58,315 nucleotides of DNA. It comes from Propionivibrio dicarboxylicus (GTDB lineage Bacteria; Pseudomonadota; Gammaproteobacteria; Burkholderiales; Rhodocyclaceae). The first letter of the stretch is position 1; each line of letters starts with the position of its first letter. The DNA lies in assembly GCA_945902805.1 (NCBI GenBank), contig CAMDMZ010000028.1, positions 1 to 58,315 on the forward strand. Reading direction: 5' to 3'. The notes under the pieces are model-generated. The model searched no databases. It was not told where the DNA came from and saw nothing but the letters and a program-made list of their open reading frames with translations. Positions 8,985 to 18,487 of this stretch are shown here, one piece after another. The position numbers and the translations under genes were made by a program.

Positions 8985-11363
8985 ATGCAATTTTCTGAAT
9001 CCTGGCTGCGTAGCCTTTGCAATCCCGCGCTATCGACGGATGAACTCTGTCATCTGCTGACCATGGCCGGCCTCGAAGTCGAGGAAAACGACCCAGTCGC
9101 CCCGGAGTTTTCGAACGTCGTGGTGGCGCAAATACTCAGCGTTGAAAAGCATCCTGACGCCGACAAGTTGAAACTATGTAGCGTCAATGTGGGCACTGGG
9201 ACTCCGTTGCAGATCGTCTGTGGTGCGCCAAATGCCGCTGCGGGGATGAAAGTGCCGTGTGCGCTGGTCGGCGCCAGATTGCCTGGCATCGAAATTAAGA
9301 AAGCCAAAGTTCGCGGTATTGAAAGCTTCGGCATGCTCTGTTCGGCTCGTGAGTTAGGGCTTTCTGACGATCATGGCGGTTTATTGCCGCTATCGGCTGA
9401 CGCACCGGTAGGCGTGGATATCCGTAGCCATCTTGATCTGAACGATCGCAAGATCACAATCAAATTGACGCCGAATCGCGCCGACTGTCTTTCCTTGCTG
9501 GGTGTCGCGCGCGAATTGTCGGCACTCACGGGCGCCCCGTTGGCGGCACCTTCTATCACGCCAGTTGTACCCGCGATCGAGGATATGCGCACGATTGTTT
9601 TGGATGCGCCGGAGTCTTGTTCTCGTTATTGCGGTCGCATTATTCGTGATGTCGATACCAGTACTCCTACACCCGAGTGGATGAAACGCCGGATCGAACG
9701 TAGTGGTATCCGCTCAATATCCTTTCTGGTGGATGTCACCAACTATGTAATGCTGGAACTCGGGCAGCCATTGCATGCTTTCGATGATTCCGAACTGTCC
9801 GGCGCGATTTATGTTCGCCATCCCAAAGCGGGTGAACAATTGCTGCTGCTCAATGAGCAATCGGTGGCGCCTAGCGCCAGCACTGCCTTGATCGCCGACG
9901 ATGCCAAGCCATTGGCCATTGCAGGCATTATGGGGGGCGAACATTCCGGTATCAGCGAATCGACAAAAGATCTCTTCCTTGAGAGTGCGTTCTTCCCTCC
10001 CGTCGCCATTGCCGGCAAGGCGCGTGCCCTTGGCTTCACCTCCGACGCATCCCACCGCTATGAGCGTGGCGTCGATTTCGAACTGCAACGAGCGGCGATC
10101 GAGCGGGCAACTCACCTAATCTTGGAAAGTTGTGGCGGCAATCCGGGCCCTGTCGTTGAGGCCGTAGCCCTTGAACACCTTCCGGTGCGAAAACCGGTTC
10201 TACTACGCACGCATCGCGTTACCAAAGTCTTGGGAATCAAACTCGAGAATGCTCGGATCGAGACCATGCTGCGCGGTCTTGGCCTCAAGGTTGAACCAGT
10301 GATGGACGGGTTTCGTGTTATGCCTCCATCTTTCCGTTTCGACATCGAAATTGAAGAAGACCTGATCGAGGAACTCGCCCGGATCTACGGTTACGACAAT
10401 ATCCCATCTGCGCCGCCAACTGCGCGATTGGGCATGATGCCAGCCGTTGAAACATGGCGCGGGCCGATGCAACTGCGGCGCCAATTGGCAGCACGCGGCT
10501 TTCATGAGCTGGTGAATTTCAGTTTTGTTGAGGCCACTTGGGAAGCTGATTTTGCGGCTAATAGCAACCCCATTACTCTGGCCAACCCTATTGCCAGTCA
10601 AATGAGCGTCATGCGCTCAACGCTTATCGGTGGGTTAGTTGGCGTGTTGATTGCGAATCGCAAACGTCAAGCCGATCGTGTACGTGTGTTCGAAATTGGC
10701 CGTTGTTTTCTTGCCAGCAATGAGCCACAACCAATTAAGGGTTTTCATCAACCAGTACGGATTGCGGCCTTGGCCAGCGGCGCAGCCCTGCCAGAACAGT
10801 GGGGCGTACCGACCCGGAATATCGATTTCTACGACCTGAAAGCTGATATTGAATCCTTGTTAGGCGCGATGTCGGTCACATTCCAACCGTGTGAACATCC
10901 GGCGCTCCATCCGGGACGTTGTGCGTCGATACTATACGGTGGTAAGAATATTGGCGTCCTTGGTGAACTCCATCCGCGCTGGGTTCAGAAATACGAACTT
11001 GGGCCGGCGCCAATTGTTTTCGAAATCGACCTTGAGCCGTTAACGATCCTGTCATTGCCTGCGTACGAGGAACTCTCACGGTTCCCGGCCGTGGTGCGCG
11101 ACTTGGCCCTGGTGGTTAGCCAGACACAGGTGCTTCGACCTCTGCTCGACAGCCTGATTCGGGCTGCTCCGGGCATAGTTCGTGGCATACACCTATTCGA
11201 TGTGTATCAAGGACGTGGCTTGCCAGAAGGCCAAAAAAGCCTTGCCTTTCGTATAGTTATGCAAGATACTCATCGCACTCTTGAAGATGCTGAAGTCGAG
11301 GCGGCTGTTGCCGCACTGCTGGCTATCGCCACGCGCGATTTCAATGCAAGCTTGAGAGTTTGA
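8985..11363 (+). CDS. pheT: phenylalanine-tRNA ligase beta subunit
   Basis: A 792-residue beta subunit, standard proteobacterial length. The OB-fold tRNA-binding domain comes first (NVVVAQILSVEKHPDADKL and LKLCSVNVG, about residues 44-75), then the B3/B4 editing domain (KITIKLTPNRADCLSLLGVA onwards), the B5 domain (FDIEIEEDLIEELARIYGYD, about 455-475), the pseudo-catalytic core and the C-terminal FDX anticodon-binding domain (YEELSRFPAVVRDLALVV). It is transcribed with pheS, and ihfA begins 15 nt after the stop. Confidence 0.97.
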   Translation: MQFSESWLRSLCNPALSTDELCHLLTMAGLEVEENDPVAPEFSNVVVAQILSVEKHPDADKLKLCSVNVGTGTPLQIVCGAPNAAAGMKVPCALVGARLPGIEIKKAKVRGIESFGMLCSARELGLSDDHGGLLPLSADAPVGVDIRSHLDLNDRKITIKLTPNRADCLSLLGVARELSALTGAPLAAPSITPVVPAIEDMRTIVLDAPESCSRYCGRIIRDVDTSTPTPEWMKRRIERSGIRSISFLVDVTNYVMLELGQPLHAFDDSELSGAIYVRHPKAGEQLLLLNEQSVAPSASTALIADDAKPLAIAGIMGGEHSGISESTKDLFLESAFFPPVAIAGKARALGFTSDASHRYERGVDFELQRAAIERATHLILESCGGNPGPVVEAVALEHLPVRKPVLLRTHRVTKVLGIKLENARIETMLRGLGLKVEPVMDGFRVMPPSFRFDIEIEEDLIEELARIYGYDNIPSAPPTARLGMMPAVETWRGPMQLRRQLAARGFHELVNFSFVEATWEADFAANSNPITLANPIASQMSVMRSTLIGGLVGVLIANRKRQADRVRVFEIGRCFLASNEPQPIKGFHQPVRIAALASGAALPEQWGVPTRNIDFYDLKADIESLLGAMSVTFQPCEHPALHPGRCASILYGGKNIGVLGELHPRWVQKYELGPAPIVFEIDLEPLTILSLPAYEELSRFPAVVRDLALVVSQTQVLRPLLDSLIRAAPGIVRGIHLFDVYQGRGLPEGQKSLAFRIVMQDTHRTLEDAEVEAAVAALLAIATRDFNASLRV

Positions 11364-11378
11364 CCCCGGAGATATTGG

Positions 11379-11684
11379 ATGACCCTCACCAAGGCCGAAC
11401 TAGCCGACCTGTTGTTCGAGAAGGTCGGACTCAACAAACGCGAAGCGAAGGATATGGTGGAAGCTTTTTTTGATGAGGTACGTCAAGCGCTTGAAAATGG
11501 TGATGGCGTCAAGCTCTCTGGCTTCGGCAATTTTCAATTGCGCGACAAACCACAACGCCCCGGACGCAATCCTAAAACCGGCGAAGAAATTCCGATCACG
11601 GCACGGCGTGTCGTGACTTTTCACGCCAGTCAAAAATTAAAAATTGCGGTAGAGACGACCCCGCGTGGCCACTCAACAAATTAG
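11379..11684 (+). CDS. ihfA: integration host factor subunit alpha
   Basis: A 101-residue HU/IHF-family DNA-bending protein starting [40 protein letters not shown] followed by PKTGEEIPI gives the beta-arm with the intercalating proline in [10 protein letters not shown]. It forms a heterodimer with IhfB and bends promoter and recombination sites, possibly including those of the integrative element. Position after pheT is the proteobacterial norm. The following MerR gene overlaps its 3' end by 20 nt. Confidence 0.95.
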   Translation: MTLTKAELADLLFEKVGLNKREAKDMVEAFFDEVRQALENGDGVKLSGFGNFQLRDKPQRPGRNPKTGEEIPITARRVVTFHASQKLKIAVETTPRGHSTN

Positions 11685-12036
11685 TAGCAACGACCTGCCG
11701 CCGATTCCGGCCAAGCGCTATTTCACCATTGGTGAAGTGAGCGAGTTGTGCGGTGTCAAGCCTCATGTGCTTCGCTATTGGGAGCAGGAATTTACCCAAT
11801 TGCGCCCAGTCAAGCGTCGAGGTAACCGCCGCTACTATCAGCACCACGAAGTGTTGCTGGTTCGTCGGATACGGGAACTGTTGTATCAGGAAGGGTTCAC
11901 CATCAGCGGCGCACGAAATCGCCTCGACGATGGTCCCGGACGCGGACACGATCACCTTGAAGCTGCTCCGGCGCCCGCCGACGGTTCGGTGCGTGCGCAA
12001 GTGCGAAGCATTATTGAATTCCTTCGGGCGGCGTGA
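11665..12036 (+). CDS. MerR-family transcriptional regulator
   Basis: A 123-residue protein with an N-terminal winged helix: [50 protein letters not shown] (residues 17-70). The start is a GTG inside ihfA; no later start would keep the DNA-binding helix. The C-terminal part is short and lacks metal-binding cysteines, so it is a MlrA/CarA-like short MerR protein rather than a metal sensor. Its place between ihfA and tRNA-Pro is conserved in many beta- and gammaproteobacteria. Effector and targets are unknown. Confidence 0.88.
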   Translation: MATQQISSNDLPPIPAKRYFTIGEVSELCGVKPHVLRYWEQEFTQLRPVKRRGNRRYYQHHEVLLVRRIRELLYQEGFTISGARNRLDDGPGRGHDHLEAAPAPADGSVRAQVRSIIEFLRAA

Positions 12037-12072
12037 CGTCTGCGCCATATCCTTTGCTATAATTCCCCTTCT

Positions 12073-12149
12073 CGGCGTGTAGCGCAGCCTGGTAGCGCAC
12101 TTGCATGGGGTGCAAGGGGTCGCGAGTTCGAATCCCGCCACGCCGACCA
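12073..12149 (+). tRNA. tRNA-Pro(GGG)
   Basis: A 77-nt cloverleaf with acceptor stem CGGCGTG (12073-12079) paired to CACGCCG (12139-12145) and an encoded CCA (12147-12149). The anticodon stem CTTGC/GCAAG encloses the loop ATGGGGT, giving anticodon GGG for proline. The T-arm shows GTTCGAATC. It lies directly after the merR gene, and a terminator follows. Confidence 0.96.
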
Positions 12150-12155
12150 GTACCG

Positions 12156-12200
12156 AAGCCCGTTAGCGAACTCAGCCGCTGACGGGCTTTTCCTTTTTTG
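12156..12200 (+). terminator. intrinsic terminator after tRNA-Pro
   Basis: AAGCCCGT (12156-12163) pairs with ACGGGCTT (12182-12189), extended by TAGCG/CGCTG inside the loop side, followed by TTCC and a T6 run. It ends the pheST-ihfA-merR-tRNA transcript. Confidence 0.8.
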
Positions 12201-12314
12201 ATGGAGGAAGATGTCCTGATCGGCTGAAACTGCCGCCAGAAAATTCGTCTCCTTTTGTATGTATAGAAAATGGCTTAGGCTTGTAGGCCGTTTCTCATCC
12301 CAGGAGGTCATGCC

Positions 12315-13082
12315 ATGCAGGTCAAGGATAGCGTTTTCATCATTACCGGAGGGGCCTCGGGACTTGGCGCTGCCACTGGCCGGCTACTCGTTTCGCTTGG
12401 TGCCAGGGTAATTTTGGCTGACCTCAATAAAGCGGCGGGTGATGCTCTTGCTGCTGAGCTTGGCGCCAACGCGCGTTTCGTTAGTACCAATGTGGCCGAT
12501 GAGGCGAGCGCTCAAGCATGCGTCAATTCGGCGGTAGAAAACTTTGGCAGTCTGCACGGGCTGGTTAATTGTGCGGGCATCGCGACGGCTGAGAAAGTAT
12601 TGGGTAAGAACGGACCACACACGCTGGATGCTTTTGCTCGCACGGTGACAGTTAACTTGGTCGGTAGTTTCAACATGATCCGCTTAGCTGCAGATGCGAT
12701 GAGCAAAGGCGAGCCAAATGCAGCCGGCGAACGTGGCGTTATCGTCAATACGGCGTCGGTTGCTGCTTACGATGGTCAGATTGGTCAGGCAGCGTATGCC
12801 GCATCCAAGGGCGGTATCGTCGGCATGACCTTGCCGGTGGCGCGCGAACTGGCGCGGTTCGGAATTCGCGTGATGACCATAGCCCCGGGAATCTTTGAAA
12901 CCCCCATGTTGCTTGGGATGCCGCAGGAGGTCCAAGACGCCTTGGGCAAGATGGTTCCCTTCCCCTCTCGCTTGGGCAAACCGAGCGAATATGCGGCACT
13001 TGCGCGCCACATCATCGAGAACGAAATGCTCAACGGTGAAGTGATCCGCCTTGATGGCGCGATCCGAATGCAGCCAAAGTAG
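12315..13082 (+). CDS. short-chain dehydrogenase, 3-hydroxyacyl-CoA dehydrogenase-like (HSD10 type)
   Basis: A 255-residue SDR with the NAD-binding [13 protein letters not shown] (residues 11-23), a NCAG motif, Ser in [11 protein letters not shown] and the catalytic pair YAASK. The overall pattern, including the C-terminal [20 protein letters not shown] segment, resembles type 10 17-beta-hydroxysteroid dehydrogenases, in bacteria usually 3-hydroxyacyl-CoA dehydrogenases of fatty acid or branched-chain degradation. AGGAGG precedes the ATG. The stop overlaps the GTG start of ccoI (TAGTG), so the two are probably cotranscribed although no functional link is obvious. The substrate is inference. 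Confidence 0.85.
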   Translation: MQVKDSVFIITGGASGLGAATGRLLVSLGARVILADLNKAAGDALAAELGANARFVSTNVADEASAQACVNSAVENFGSLHGLVNCAGIATAEKVLGKNGPHTLDAFARTVTVNLVGSFNMIRLAADAMSKGEPNAAGERGVIVNTASVAAYDGQIGQAAYAASKGGIVGMTLPVARELARFGIRVMTIAPGIFETPMLLGMPQEVQDALGKMVPFPSRLGKPSEYAALARHIIENEMLNGEVIRLDGAIRMQPK

Positions 13083-15526
13083 TGTCAGCAGACGACTTTC
13101 CCTGTTATCACTGTGGTCTGCCAGTTCCGAGCGGCGCGGATTTTGGCGTCCTAATCGAGCAGCAGCGACGTGAGATGTGTTGTGCTGGCTGCCAGGCGGT
13201 CGCACAGGCAATTGTCGATAACGATCTGAGCGAGTATTACCGGCATCGTGATGCGATGCCGGAGAGTCCGCGTGAAGCCTTGCCGCAGGCGCTGCAGGAA
13301 CTGGGCTTGTTCGATCATCCGGATGTGCAGAAAACTTTCGTTCGTCCGGTGAGTGAGCACGAACAGGAGGCGGCGCTCATTCTCGAAGGCATTACGTGCG
13401 CGGCCTGCGTCTGGCTCAATGAGTCCCACGTGCGCCGCCAACCGGGCGTAACGGCAGTCGACATCAACTACGCCACTCGTCGGGCGCGGGTGCGCTGGGA
13501 TAGCCGCGTTACGCGCCTCTCGGCAATTCTCGAGGCGGTCGCAGCCATCGGCTATCGCGCCCATCCTTATGATGTCGCCCGTTCCGAGGAACTGGCGCAG
13601 AAAGAGCGCAAAGCCGCGTTGTGGCGTTTGTTTGTTGCCGGTTTTGGCATGATGCAGGTGATGATGTATGCCTTCCCGGTGTACATCGCCGATGGCGACA
13701 TGACGGCCGACATTGAGCAGTTGATGCGTTGGGCCAGTTTAATTCTCACCGCACCGGTCATTCTGTATTCGGCGGCACCGTTCTTTACTAGTGCTTGGCG
13801 GGATCTCAAATTGCGCCGGGTAGGCATGGATGTCCCAGTGGCACTTGGGGTGGGGATTGCCTTTGCCGCCAGTGTCTGGGCGACGCTGACCGCCACGGGT
13901 GACGTGTACTTTGATTCGGTCACCATGTTTGTCTTCTTTCTATTGACCGGGCGTTATTTTGAAATGATGGCGCGCCAGAAGGCCGCGCGCAGTATCGAGA
14001 CCTTGGCCCGCGCAATCCCCGCATTTGCGACGCGCTTGCTGGATTGGCCGCAGACCGAGAGCGAGCGGGTGGCGGTCGCCGAACTCAGAGTCGGCGATAC
14101 GGTACAGATCAAACCCGGCGAGACCATTCCCGCCGATGGCACCGTGCTCGATGGGGCAAGTTATGCGGATGAGTCACTGCTTACCGGGGAGAGTCGTCCG
14201 GTAAGCAAACGTCGGGATGATGTCCTGACCGGCGGCAGTGTGAATGTGGAAAGTCCTTTGGTTATGGCCGTGCAACGGGTGGGTGAGTCGACGCGCCTGG
14301 CGGCCATCCAGCGCCTGATGGAGCGAGCATCGGCCGAAAAGCCCCGCTTGGTCGAGATGGCCGACAGGATTGCGGGCCGCTTTGTGTTTGTCTTGCTGCT
14401 CGTAGCGATTGTGACGGCGCTGATGTGGTGGTGGCTGGACCCGGGCAAGGCGCTTTGGATTTTCGTCGCAGTCTTGGTGGTCAGTTGCCCCTGTGCGCTC
14501 TCATTAGCGACACCGGCGGCACTCACCGTCGCAACGGGTGCGATGGCGGCGCGCGGCGTGCTGGTGACGCATGGTCACGCGATCGAAACCCTGGCGCGGG
14601 CGACTGATATGGTGTTTGACAAGACCGGTACCTTGACCGAGGGGCGGTTGCAGATCGCCGAAGTGATTCCGCTTGTCGGCGACGTCGAGACCGCTCGACG
14701 ATTGGCTGCGGCTCTTGAGCACGGTTCCGAGCACCCGATTGGACGCGCCCTACGTGAGGGAATCGACGCCAGCGATCTACTGGTAATTGACCAACGCGCC
14801 AAGACTGGCGCAGGCGTGGAGGGGACGATCAACGGAGCTTTGTTACGTCTGGGTTCACCGGCTTATGTTGCGGCCCTCCACGGGCAGCCGGTTCCACACC
14901 ATCTAAATGAAAAAGTCGGTGCTGGCGGGACGGCGATCGCCCTGGGCGACGAACGCGGCTGGCGGGCGTTCTTCTTTCTGGCCGATACGTTGCGCGAGGA
15001 CGCCATCGCCATGGCGGCAAGCCTGCGTGCCGCCGGTATCCGTCTCGCTATTTTTAGCGGTGATTCTCCAGCAGCAGCCAACTACGTTGGCGTCCAGTTA
15101 GGGATCAAGGATGTTCGCGGCGGTATGTCGCCCGAAGACAAACACCAGACACTCAAAGCCATGCAGGACTCCGGTGCTGTGGTGGCGATGACCGGCGACG
15201 GCGTGAATGATGCGCCGGTGCTGGCGCAGGCTCAGGTTTCCGTCGCCATGGGCGGTGGTGCCGATCTTGCCCGCTCCAATGCCGATATCGTCCTGCTCGG
15301 CAATAGTCTGCAGGCGCTGGCCGATGGGCTAGGTCAGGCTAGGCGGACCTTGCGCATCGTGCACCAAAATCTTGTTTGGGCGTTTGCATACAACCTGATC
15401 GCCATTCCAATGGCCATGGCGGGCTGGGTGACACCCTGGATGGCCGGTATCGGCATGTCGGCAAGTTCTCTGCTGGTGGTGCTGAATGCTCTGCGATTGC
15501 AGACAAAAAATGGAGGCGGGCGCTGA
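13082..15526 (+). CDS. ccoI: cbb3 oxidase copper-exporting P1B-ATPase CcoI/FixI
   Basis: An 814-residue heavy-metal P-type ATPase that supplies copper for cbb3 oxidase assembly. The N-terminal YHCGLPVPSG with CCAGCQAV is the FixI-type metal-binding extension, followed by the HMA domain (GITCAACVW, near residue 105). Later come SLLTGES, the transmembrane SCPCALSLATPAAL, the phosphorylation site DKTGTLTEG, GSEHPIG and MTGDGVNDAP. GTG 13082 overlaps the previous stop. A perfect copy of the dispersed repeat encodes KVGAGGTA (about residues 610-618) in a surface segment of the nucleotide-binding domain. ccoS follows immediately. Confidence 0.95.
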   Translation: MSADDFPCYHCGLPVPSGADFGVLIEQQRREMCCAGCQAVAQAIVDNDLSEYYRHRDAMPESPREALPQALQELGLFDHPDVQKTFVRPVSEHEQEAALILEGITCAACVWLNESHVRRQPGVTAVDINYATRRARVRWDSRVTRLSAILEAVAAIGYRAHPYDVARSEELAQKERKAALWRLFVAGFGMMQVMMYAFPVYIADGDMTADIEQLMRWASLILTAPVILYSAAPFFTSAWRDLKLRRVGMDVPVALGVGIAFAASVWATLTATGDVYFDSVTMFVFFLLTGRYFEMMARQKAARSIETLARAIPAFATRLLDWPQTESERVAVAELRVGDTVQIKPGETIPADGTVLDGASYADESLLTGESRPVSKRRDDVLTGGSVNVESPLVMAVQRVGESTRLAAIQRLMERASAEKPRLVEMADRIAGRFVFVLLLVAIVTALMWWWLDPGKALWIFVAVLVVSCPCALSLATPAALTVATGAMAARGVLVTHGHAIETLARATDMVFDKTGTLTEGRLQIAEVIPLVGDVETARRLAAALEHGSEHPIGRALREGIDASDLLVIDQRAKTGAGVEGTINGALLRLGSPAYVAALHGQPVPHHLNEKVGAGGTAIALGDERGWRAFFFLADTLREDAIAMAASLRAAGIRLAIFSGDSPAAANYVGVQLGIKDVRGGMSPEDKHQTLKAMQDSGAVVAMTGDGVNDAPVLAQAQVSVAMGGGADLARSNADIVLLGNSLQALADGLGQARRTLRIVHQNLVWAFAYNLIAIPMAMAGWVTPWMAGIGMSASSLLVVLNALRLQTKNGGGR
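14910..14934 (+). repeat. dispersed 25-bp repeat, copy 3 (in ccoI)
   Basis: Perfect match to the consensus with T at position 11 and G at 19. It is translated in frame as KVGAGGTA, between PHHLNE and IALGDERG of the ATPase. Confidence 0.95.
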
Positions 15527-15527
15527 C

Positions 15528-15740
15528 ATGGACATACTCTATTTGCTAATCCCGCTTTCGGTGGTATTGGTATTCGTGATCGCCATTTTGTTTTGGTGGT
15601 CCCTGCGTGACGGTCAGTATGACGATCTCGAAGGGCCAGGGCATCGAATCCTCATGGATGACGATCGGGCGACGATCGCGTCTGAGGGTGACACAGTGGG
15701 CCAGTTACCCGGCAATACCCGAGGTAAGAATCCATCGTAA
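15528..15740 (+). CDS. ccoS: cbb3 oxidase maturation protein CcoS
   Basis: A 70-residue protein with one N-terminal membrane helix (ILYLLIPLSVVLVFVIAILF) followed by the family signature WWSLRDGQYDDLEGPGHRIL. CcoS is needed for cofactor insertion into cbb3 oxidase. ATG 15528 lies just after the ccoI stop; an upstream in-frame start within ccoI is less likely. The C-terminal tail is variable, as usual for the family. Confidence 0.93.
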   Translation: MDILYLLIPLSVVLVFVIAILFWWSLRDGQYDDLEGPGHRILMDDDRATIASEGDTVGQLPGNTRGKNPS

Positions 15741-15775
15741 TCAGGCAAGGGCAGGGCGAAACAATTTGTCACTTT

Positions 15776-15789
15776 TTGATGCAGGTCAA
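15776..15789 (+). promoter_or_regulatory. ANR/FNR box of a predicted small-RNA promoter
   Basis: TTGATGCAGGTCAA matches the TTGAT-N4-GTCAA box of ANR/FNR regulators. Its centre is 41.5 nt before a predicted start near 15824, with a CATAAT -10 element at 15811-15816. That is textbook class II spacing. No gene start follows; a strong terminator lies 84 nt after the predicted start. Confidence 0.7.
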
Positions 15790-15823
15790 AGCATCGAGCG
15801 CCATAATGACCATAATGCGGTCA

Positions 15824-15908
15824 AGGACGTTGTGCTGCAAGATGTAATGTAGCGCACGCCAAGTTCTCTCTGTTGGGGTTGGGGGTGCGCATAGCGCACC
15901 CTTTTTTT
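15824..15908 (+). ncRNA. predicted Fnr-activated small RNA between ccoS and ccoN
   Basis: The region 15741-16216 has no credible gene. It contains an FNR box, a -10 element and, 40 nt after the box centre, a transcript bounded by an intrinsic terminator. The predicted RNA of about 85 nt has a 5' hairpin (15832-15857, GTG/CAC and CTGCA/TGTAG paired), a single-stranded pyrimidine-rich stretch (TTCTCTCT, near 15864-15871) able to pair with Shine-Dalgarno sequences, and the terminator stem. This architecture resembles Hfq-bound oxygen-responsive RNAs such as enterobacterial FnrS, without visible sequence similarity. Existence and targets are inference. Confidence 0.5.
15883..15908 (+). terminator. 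strong intrinsic terminator upstream of ccoN
   Basis: GGGTGCGC (15883-15890) pairs perfectly with GCGCACCC (15894-15901) around an ATA loop, followed by seven T. It would end the predicted small RNA as well as any read-through from ccoS. Confidence 0.9.
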
Positions 15909-16056
15909 CTTTGTAGTGCGCCAATCGTGCCTATCTTGCCAATCGACGCTGCGCAACCACCCCACCACACCAGTCAATGTGAATTTCCTCGCCCATGCGT
16001 ATAGTCGGATTCGTATGTTTAATGGCGTCAATAGAAATTGTGTGGGTGCATGATTC

Positions 16057-16070
16057 TTGATGTAGGTCAA
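16057..16070 (+). promoter_or_regulatory. ANR/FNR box upstream of ccoN
   Basis: TTGATGTAGGTCAA lies about 150 nt before the ccoN start. Class II spacing would place transcription start near 16105, with a weak TAAGCT -10 element at 16092-16097. Oxygen-limited induction of ccoNOQP by FNR/ANR is established in many proteobacteria. Confidence 0.8.
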
Positions 16071-16216
16071 AATGCTGTCCGCTCAGCCGTGTAAGCTGCG
16101 GCCGGAAGTTTCTTGTAGCAACTGGGGGGGAGCGTTGTTTTTCTTTGGCACCGAGTGCAAAGGAAGGCGATGTAACCAAGCTGTTTTATTTCTTAGATAG
16201 TGAGGTGATTAACATC

Positions 16217-17656
16217 ATGCAATCGCAAGCGACTTATAACTACAAAGTCGTGCGTCAGTTCGCTGTGATGACCGTAATCTGGGGCATCGTTGGCATGCTG
16301 GTTGGCGTCATCATTGCCGCCCAGCTGGTTTGGCCTGAACTGAGTGTTCACGAATTTCTGAGCTACGGCCGTCTGCGCCCGCTCCATACTAACGCTGTTA
16401 TTTTCGCCTTTGGCGGTTGCGCGTTGTTTGCTACCTCGTACTACGCGGTACAACGTACCAGTCATGCGCCGCTGTTTGCGCCTGGTCTGGCAGCCTTTAC
16501 CTTCTGGGGTTGGCAAGTGGTCATTGTGCTTGCTGCGCTGTCTCTTCCGCTGGGCTTTACGTCCGCCAAGGAATACGCCGAACTCGAGTGGCCAATCGAT
16601 ATCCTGATCACCATCGTCTGGGTTTCCTACGCCATCGTCTTCTTCGGCACCATTGCCAAGCGCACGGTTTCGCACATTTATGTGGCGAACTGGTTCTTCG
16701 GTGGTTTCATTTTGACAGTTGCCATATTGCATCTGGTCAATAGCGCTGAGATCCCGGTGTTTGCCGCCGGTATCCTGACGCCCAAGTCCTACTCGGCCTA
16801 TGCGGGTGTTCAGGACGCCATGATCCAGTGGTGGTATGGTCACAATGCCGTGGGCTTCTTCCTGACTGCAGGCTTCCTAGGCATGATGTATTACTTCGTG
16901 CCGAAGCAAGCAGGTCGTCCGGTGTATTCCTATCGCCTGTCGGTTGTTCACTTTTGGGCGCTGATCTTCACCTACATGTGGGCGGGTCCGCACCATCTGC
17001 ACTACACGGCTTTGCCGGACTGGACGCAATCGGTAGGCATGATCTTCTCGCTGATTCTGCTGGCTCCGAGCTGGGGTGGTATGATCAACGGCATCATGAC
17101 CTTGTCGGGCGCCTGGCACAAACTGCGTGACGACCCGGTTCTCAAGTTCATGATCACTTCGCTTTCCTTCTACGGTATGTCCACGTTTGAAGGCCCGATG
17201 ATGTCGATCAAGACCGTCAATGCGCTGTCGCACTACACCGACTGGACCGTTGGCCACGTGCACTCCGGTGCCTTGGGCTGGGTCGCGATGATCTCCATTG
17301 GCTCGATCTACTATCTGCTGCCACGCCTATTTGGCAAGGCTGAAATGTACTCGACCAAGCTGATCACCACGCACTTCTGGATCGCAACGATTGGTGTCGT
17401 GCTGTATATCGCCTCGTTGTGGATTGCCGGTGTGATGCAGGGCCTGATGTGGCGCGCCACGAACGTTGATGGAACGCTGACCTACTCCTTCGTGGAATCG
17501 GTCAAGGCCTCCTACCCGTTCTGGACGATTCGTCTGCTCGGCGGTGTGTTGTTCCTCTCGGGCATGATCCTGATGGCTTACAACATGTTCATGACCATTG
17601 CTGGTGGCCGTGCAGTCAATGACGCCCGCGTGCCTGTGCCCGCTGGCGCGCACTAA
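16217..17656 (+). CDS. ccoN: cbb3-type cytochrome c oxidase subunit I
   Basis: A 479-residue haem-copper oxidase catalytic subunit with about 12 membrane helices. Haem and copper ligands are visible in [48 protein letters not shown] and [20 protein letters not shown] 16217 ([12 protein letters not shown]) is chosen because GAGGTGA stands before it; upstream in-frame codons add non-homologous residues. It reduces oxygen at high affinity and pumps protons. It is the first gene of ccoNOQP and is preceded by an ANR/FNR box. Confidence 0.97.
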   Translation: MQSQATYNYKVVRQFAVMTVIWGIVGMLVGVIIAAQLVWPELSVHEFLSYGRLRPLHTNAVIFAFGGCALFATSYYAVQRTSHAPLFAPGLAAFTFWGWQVVIVLAALSLPLGFTSAKEYAELEWPIDILITIVWVSYAIVFFGTIAKRTVSHIYVANWFFGGFILTVAILHLVNSAEIPVFAAGILTPKSYSAYAGVQDAMIQWWYGHNAVGFFLTAGFLGMMYYFVPKQAGRPVYSYRLSVVHFWALIFTYMWAGPHHLHYTALPDWTQSVGMIFSLILLAPSWGGMINGIMTLSGAWHKLRDDPVLKFMITSLSFYGMSTFEGPMMSIKTVNALSHYTDWTVGHVHSGALGWVAMISIGSIYYLLPRLFGKAEMYSTKLITTHFWIATIGVVLYIASLWIAGVMQGLMWRATNVDGTLTYSFVESVKASYPFWTIRLLGGVLFLSGMILMAYNMFMTIAGGRAVNDARVPVPAGAH

Positions 17657-17686
17657 GCCTTCAGCCAAGAAAAGGAGCTATGAATC

Positions 17687-18298
17687 ATGTTGACGCATGA
17701 CAAAATCGAACGCAACGTAGGTCTGATGATCGTGCTGATCATCCTCACGGTCAGTGTGGGTGGTCTGCTCGAAATCGTCCCGTTGTTCTTCCAGAAGTCC
17801 ACCACGACCCCGATCAACGAACTGGTCAAGCCGTATGACCCGCTTCGCCTTGCTGGTCGTGACATCTACATCCGCGAAGGCTGCTACAACTGCCACTCGC
17901 AGATGATCCGTCCGTTCCGCGCTGAAACCGAGCGCTATGGCCACTACTCTGTGGCGGGTGAGTATGTTTACGATCACCCGTTCCAGTGGGGTTCCAAGCG
18001 TACTGGTCCTGACCTGGCTCGTGTGGGTGGCCGTTATTCTGATCAGTGGCATCGCACTCACCTGCTGCAACCGCGTGATGTGGTTCCTGAGTCGAATATG
18101 CCGGCCTACTACTGGCTGGATCGTCCGCTAAAGGATCCGGTAATCGGCGCCAAGATGGCTGCTTTGCGTACCGTGGGCGTGCCTTATACCGATCAGGAAA
18201 TTGCTGACGCGCCGAAAGCGCTCGAAGGCAAGACCGAAGTCGAGGCCGTGATTGCTTATCTGCAAGGCATGGGTCTTGCACTCAAGCAGACACGCTAA
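17687..18298 (+). CDS. ccoO: cbb3-type cytochrome c oxidase subunit II (monohaem cytochrome c)
   Basis: A 203-residue membrane-anchored cytochrome c. A single N-terminal helix ([20 protein letters not shown]) is followed by the periplasmic haem site [18 protein letters not shown]. The C-terminal [20 protein letters not shown] segment is typical of CcoO. It passes electrons from CcoP to CcoN. AAGGAG precedes the start region, and ccoQ begins 3 nt after the stop. Confidence 0.97.
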   Translation: MLTHDKIERNVGLMIVLIILTVSVGGLLEIVPLFFQKSTTTPINELVKPYDPLRLAGRDIYIREGCYNCHSQMIRPFRAETERYGHYSVAGEYVYDHPFQWGSKRTGPDLARVGGRYSDQWHRTHLLQPRDVVPESNMPAYYWLDRPLKDPVIGAKMAALRTVGVPYTDQEIADAPKALEGKTEVEAVIAYLQGMGLALKQTR

Positions 18299-18301
18299 GC
18301 C

Positions 18302-18487
18302 ATGGATATCAACGACCTGCGTTCCATCAGTACGGTACTGGCATTCGTGTCATTTTTAGGTATCGTCTGGTGGGCGTATTCGGATCGCCGCAAGGATACC
18401 TACGAGGCGGCAGCGATGCTGCCCCTCGATGACGACAGCGAATTGATCCCGCAGGCGATGCGGACTAACGAAAGGAAATCATCATGA
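18302..18487 (+). CDS. ccoQ: cbb3 oxidase small subunit CcoQ/FixQ
   Basis: A 61-residue single-helix protein (STVLAFVSFLGIVWWAYSDR), with the WWAYS-R motif typical of CcoQ. The subunit stabilises the oxidase complex. It overlaps ccoP by 4 nt (ATGA at 18484-18487), which couples their translation. Confidence 0.92.
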   Translation: MDINDLRSISTVLAFVSFLGIVWWAYSDRRKDTYEAAAMLPLDDDSELIPQAMRTNERKSS

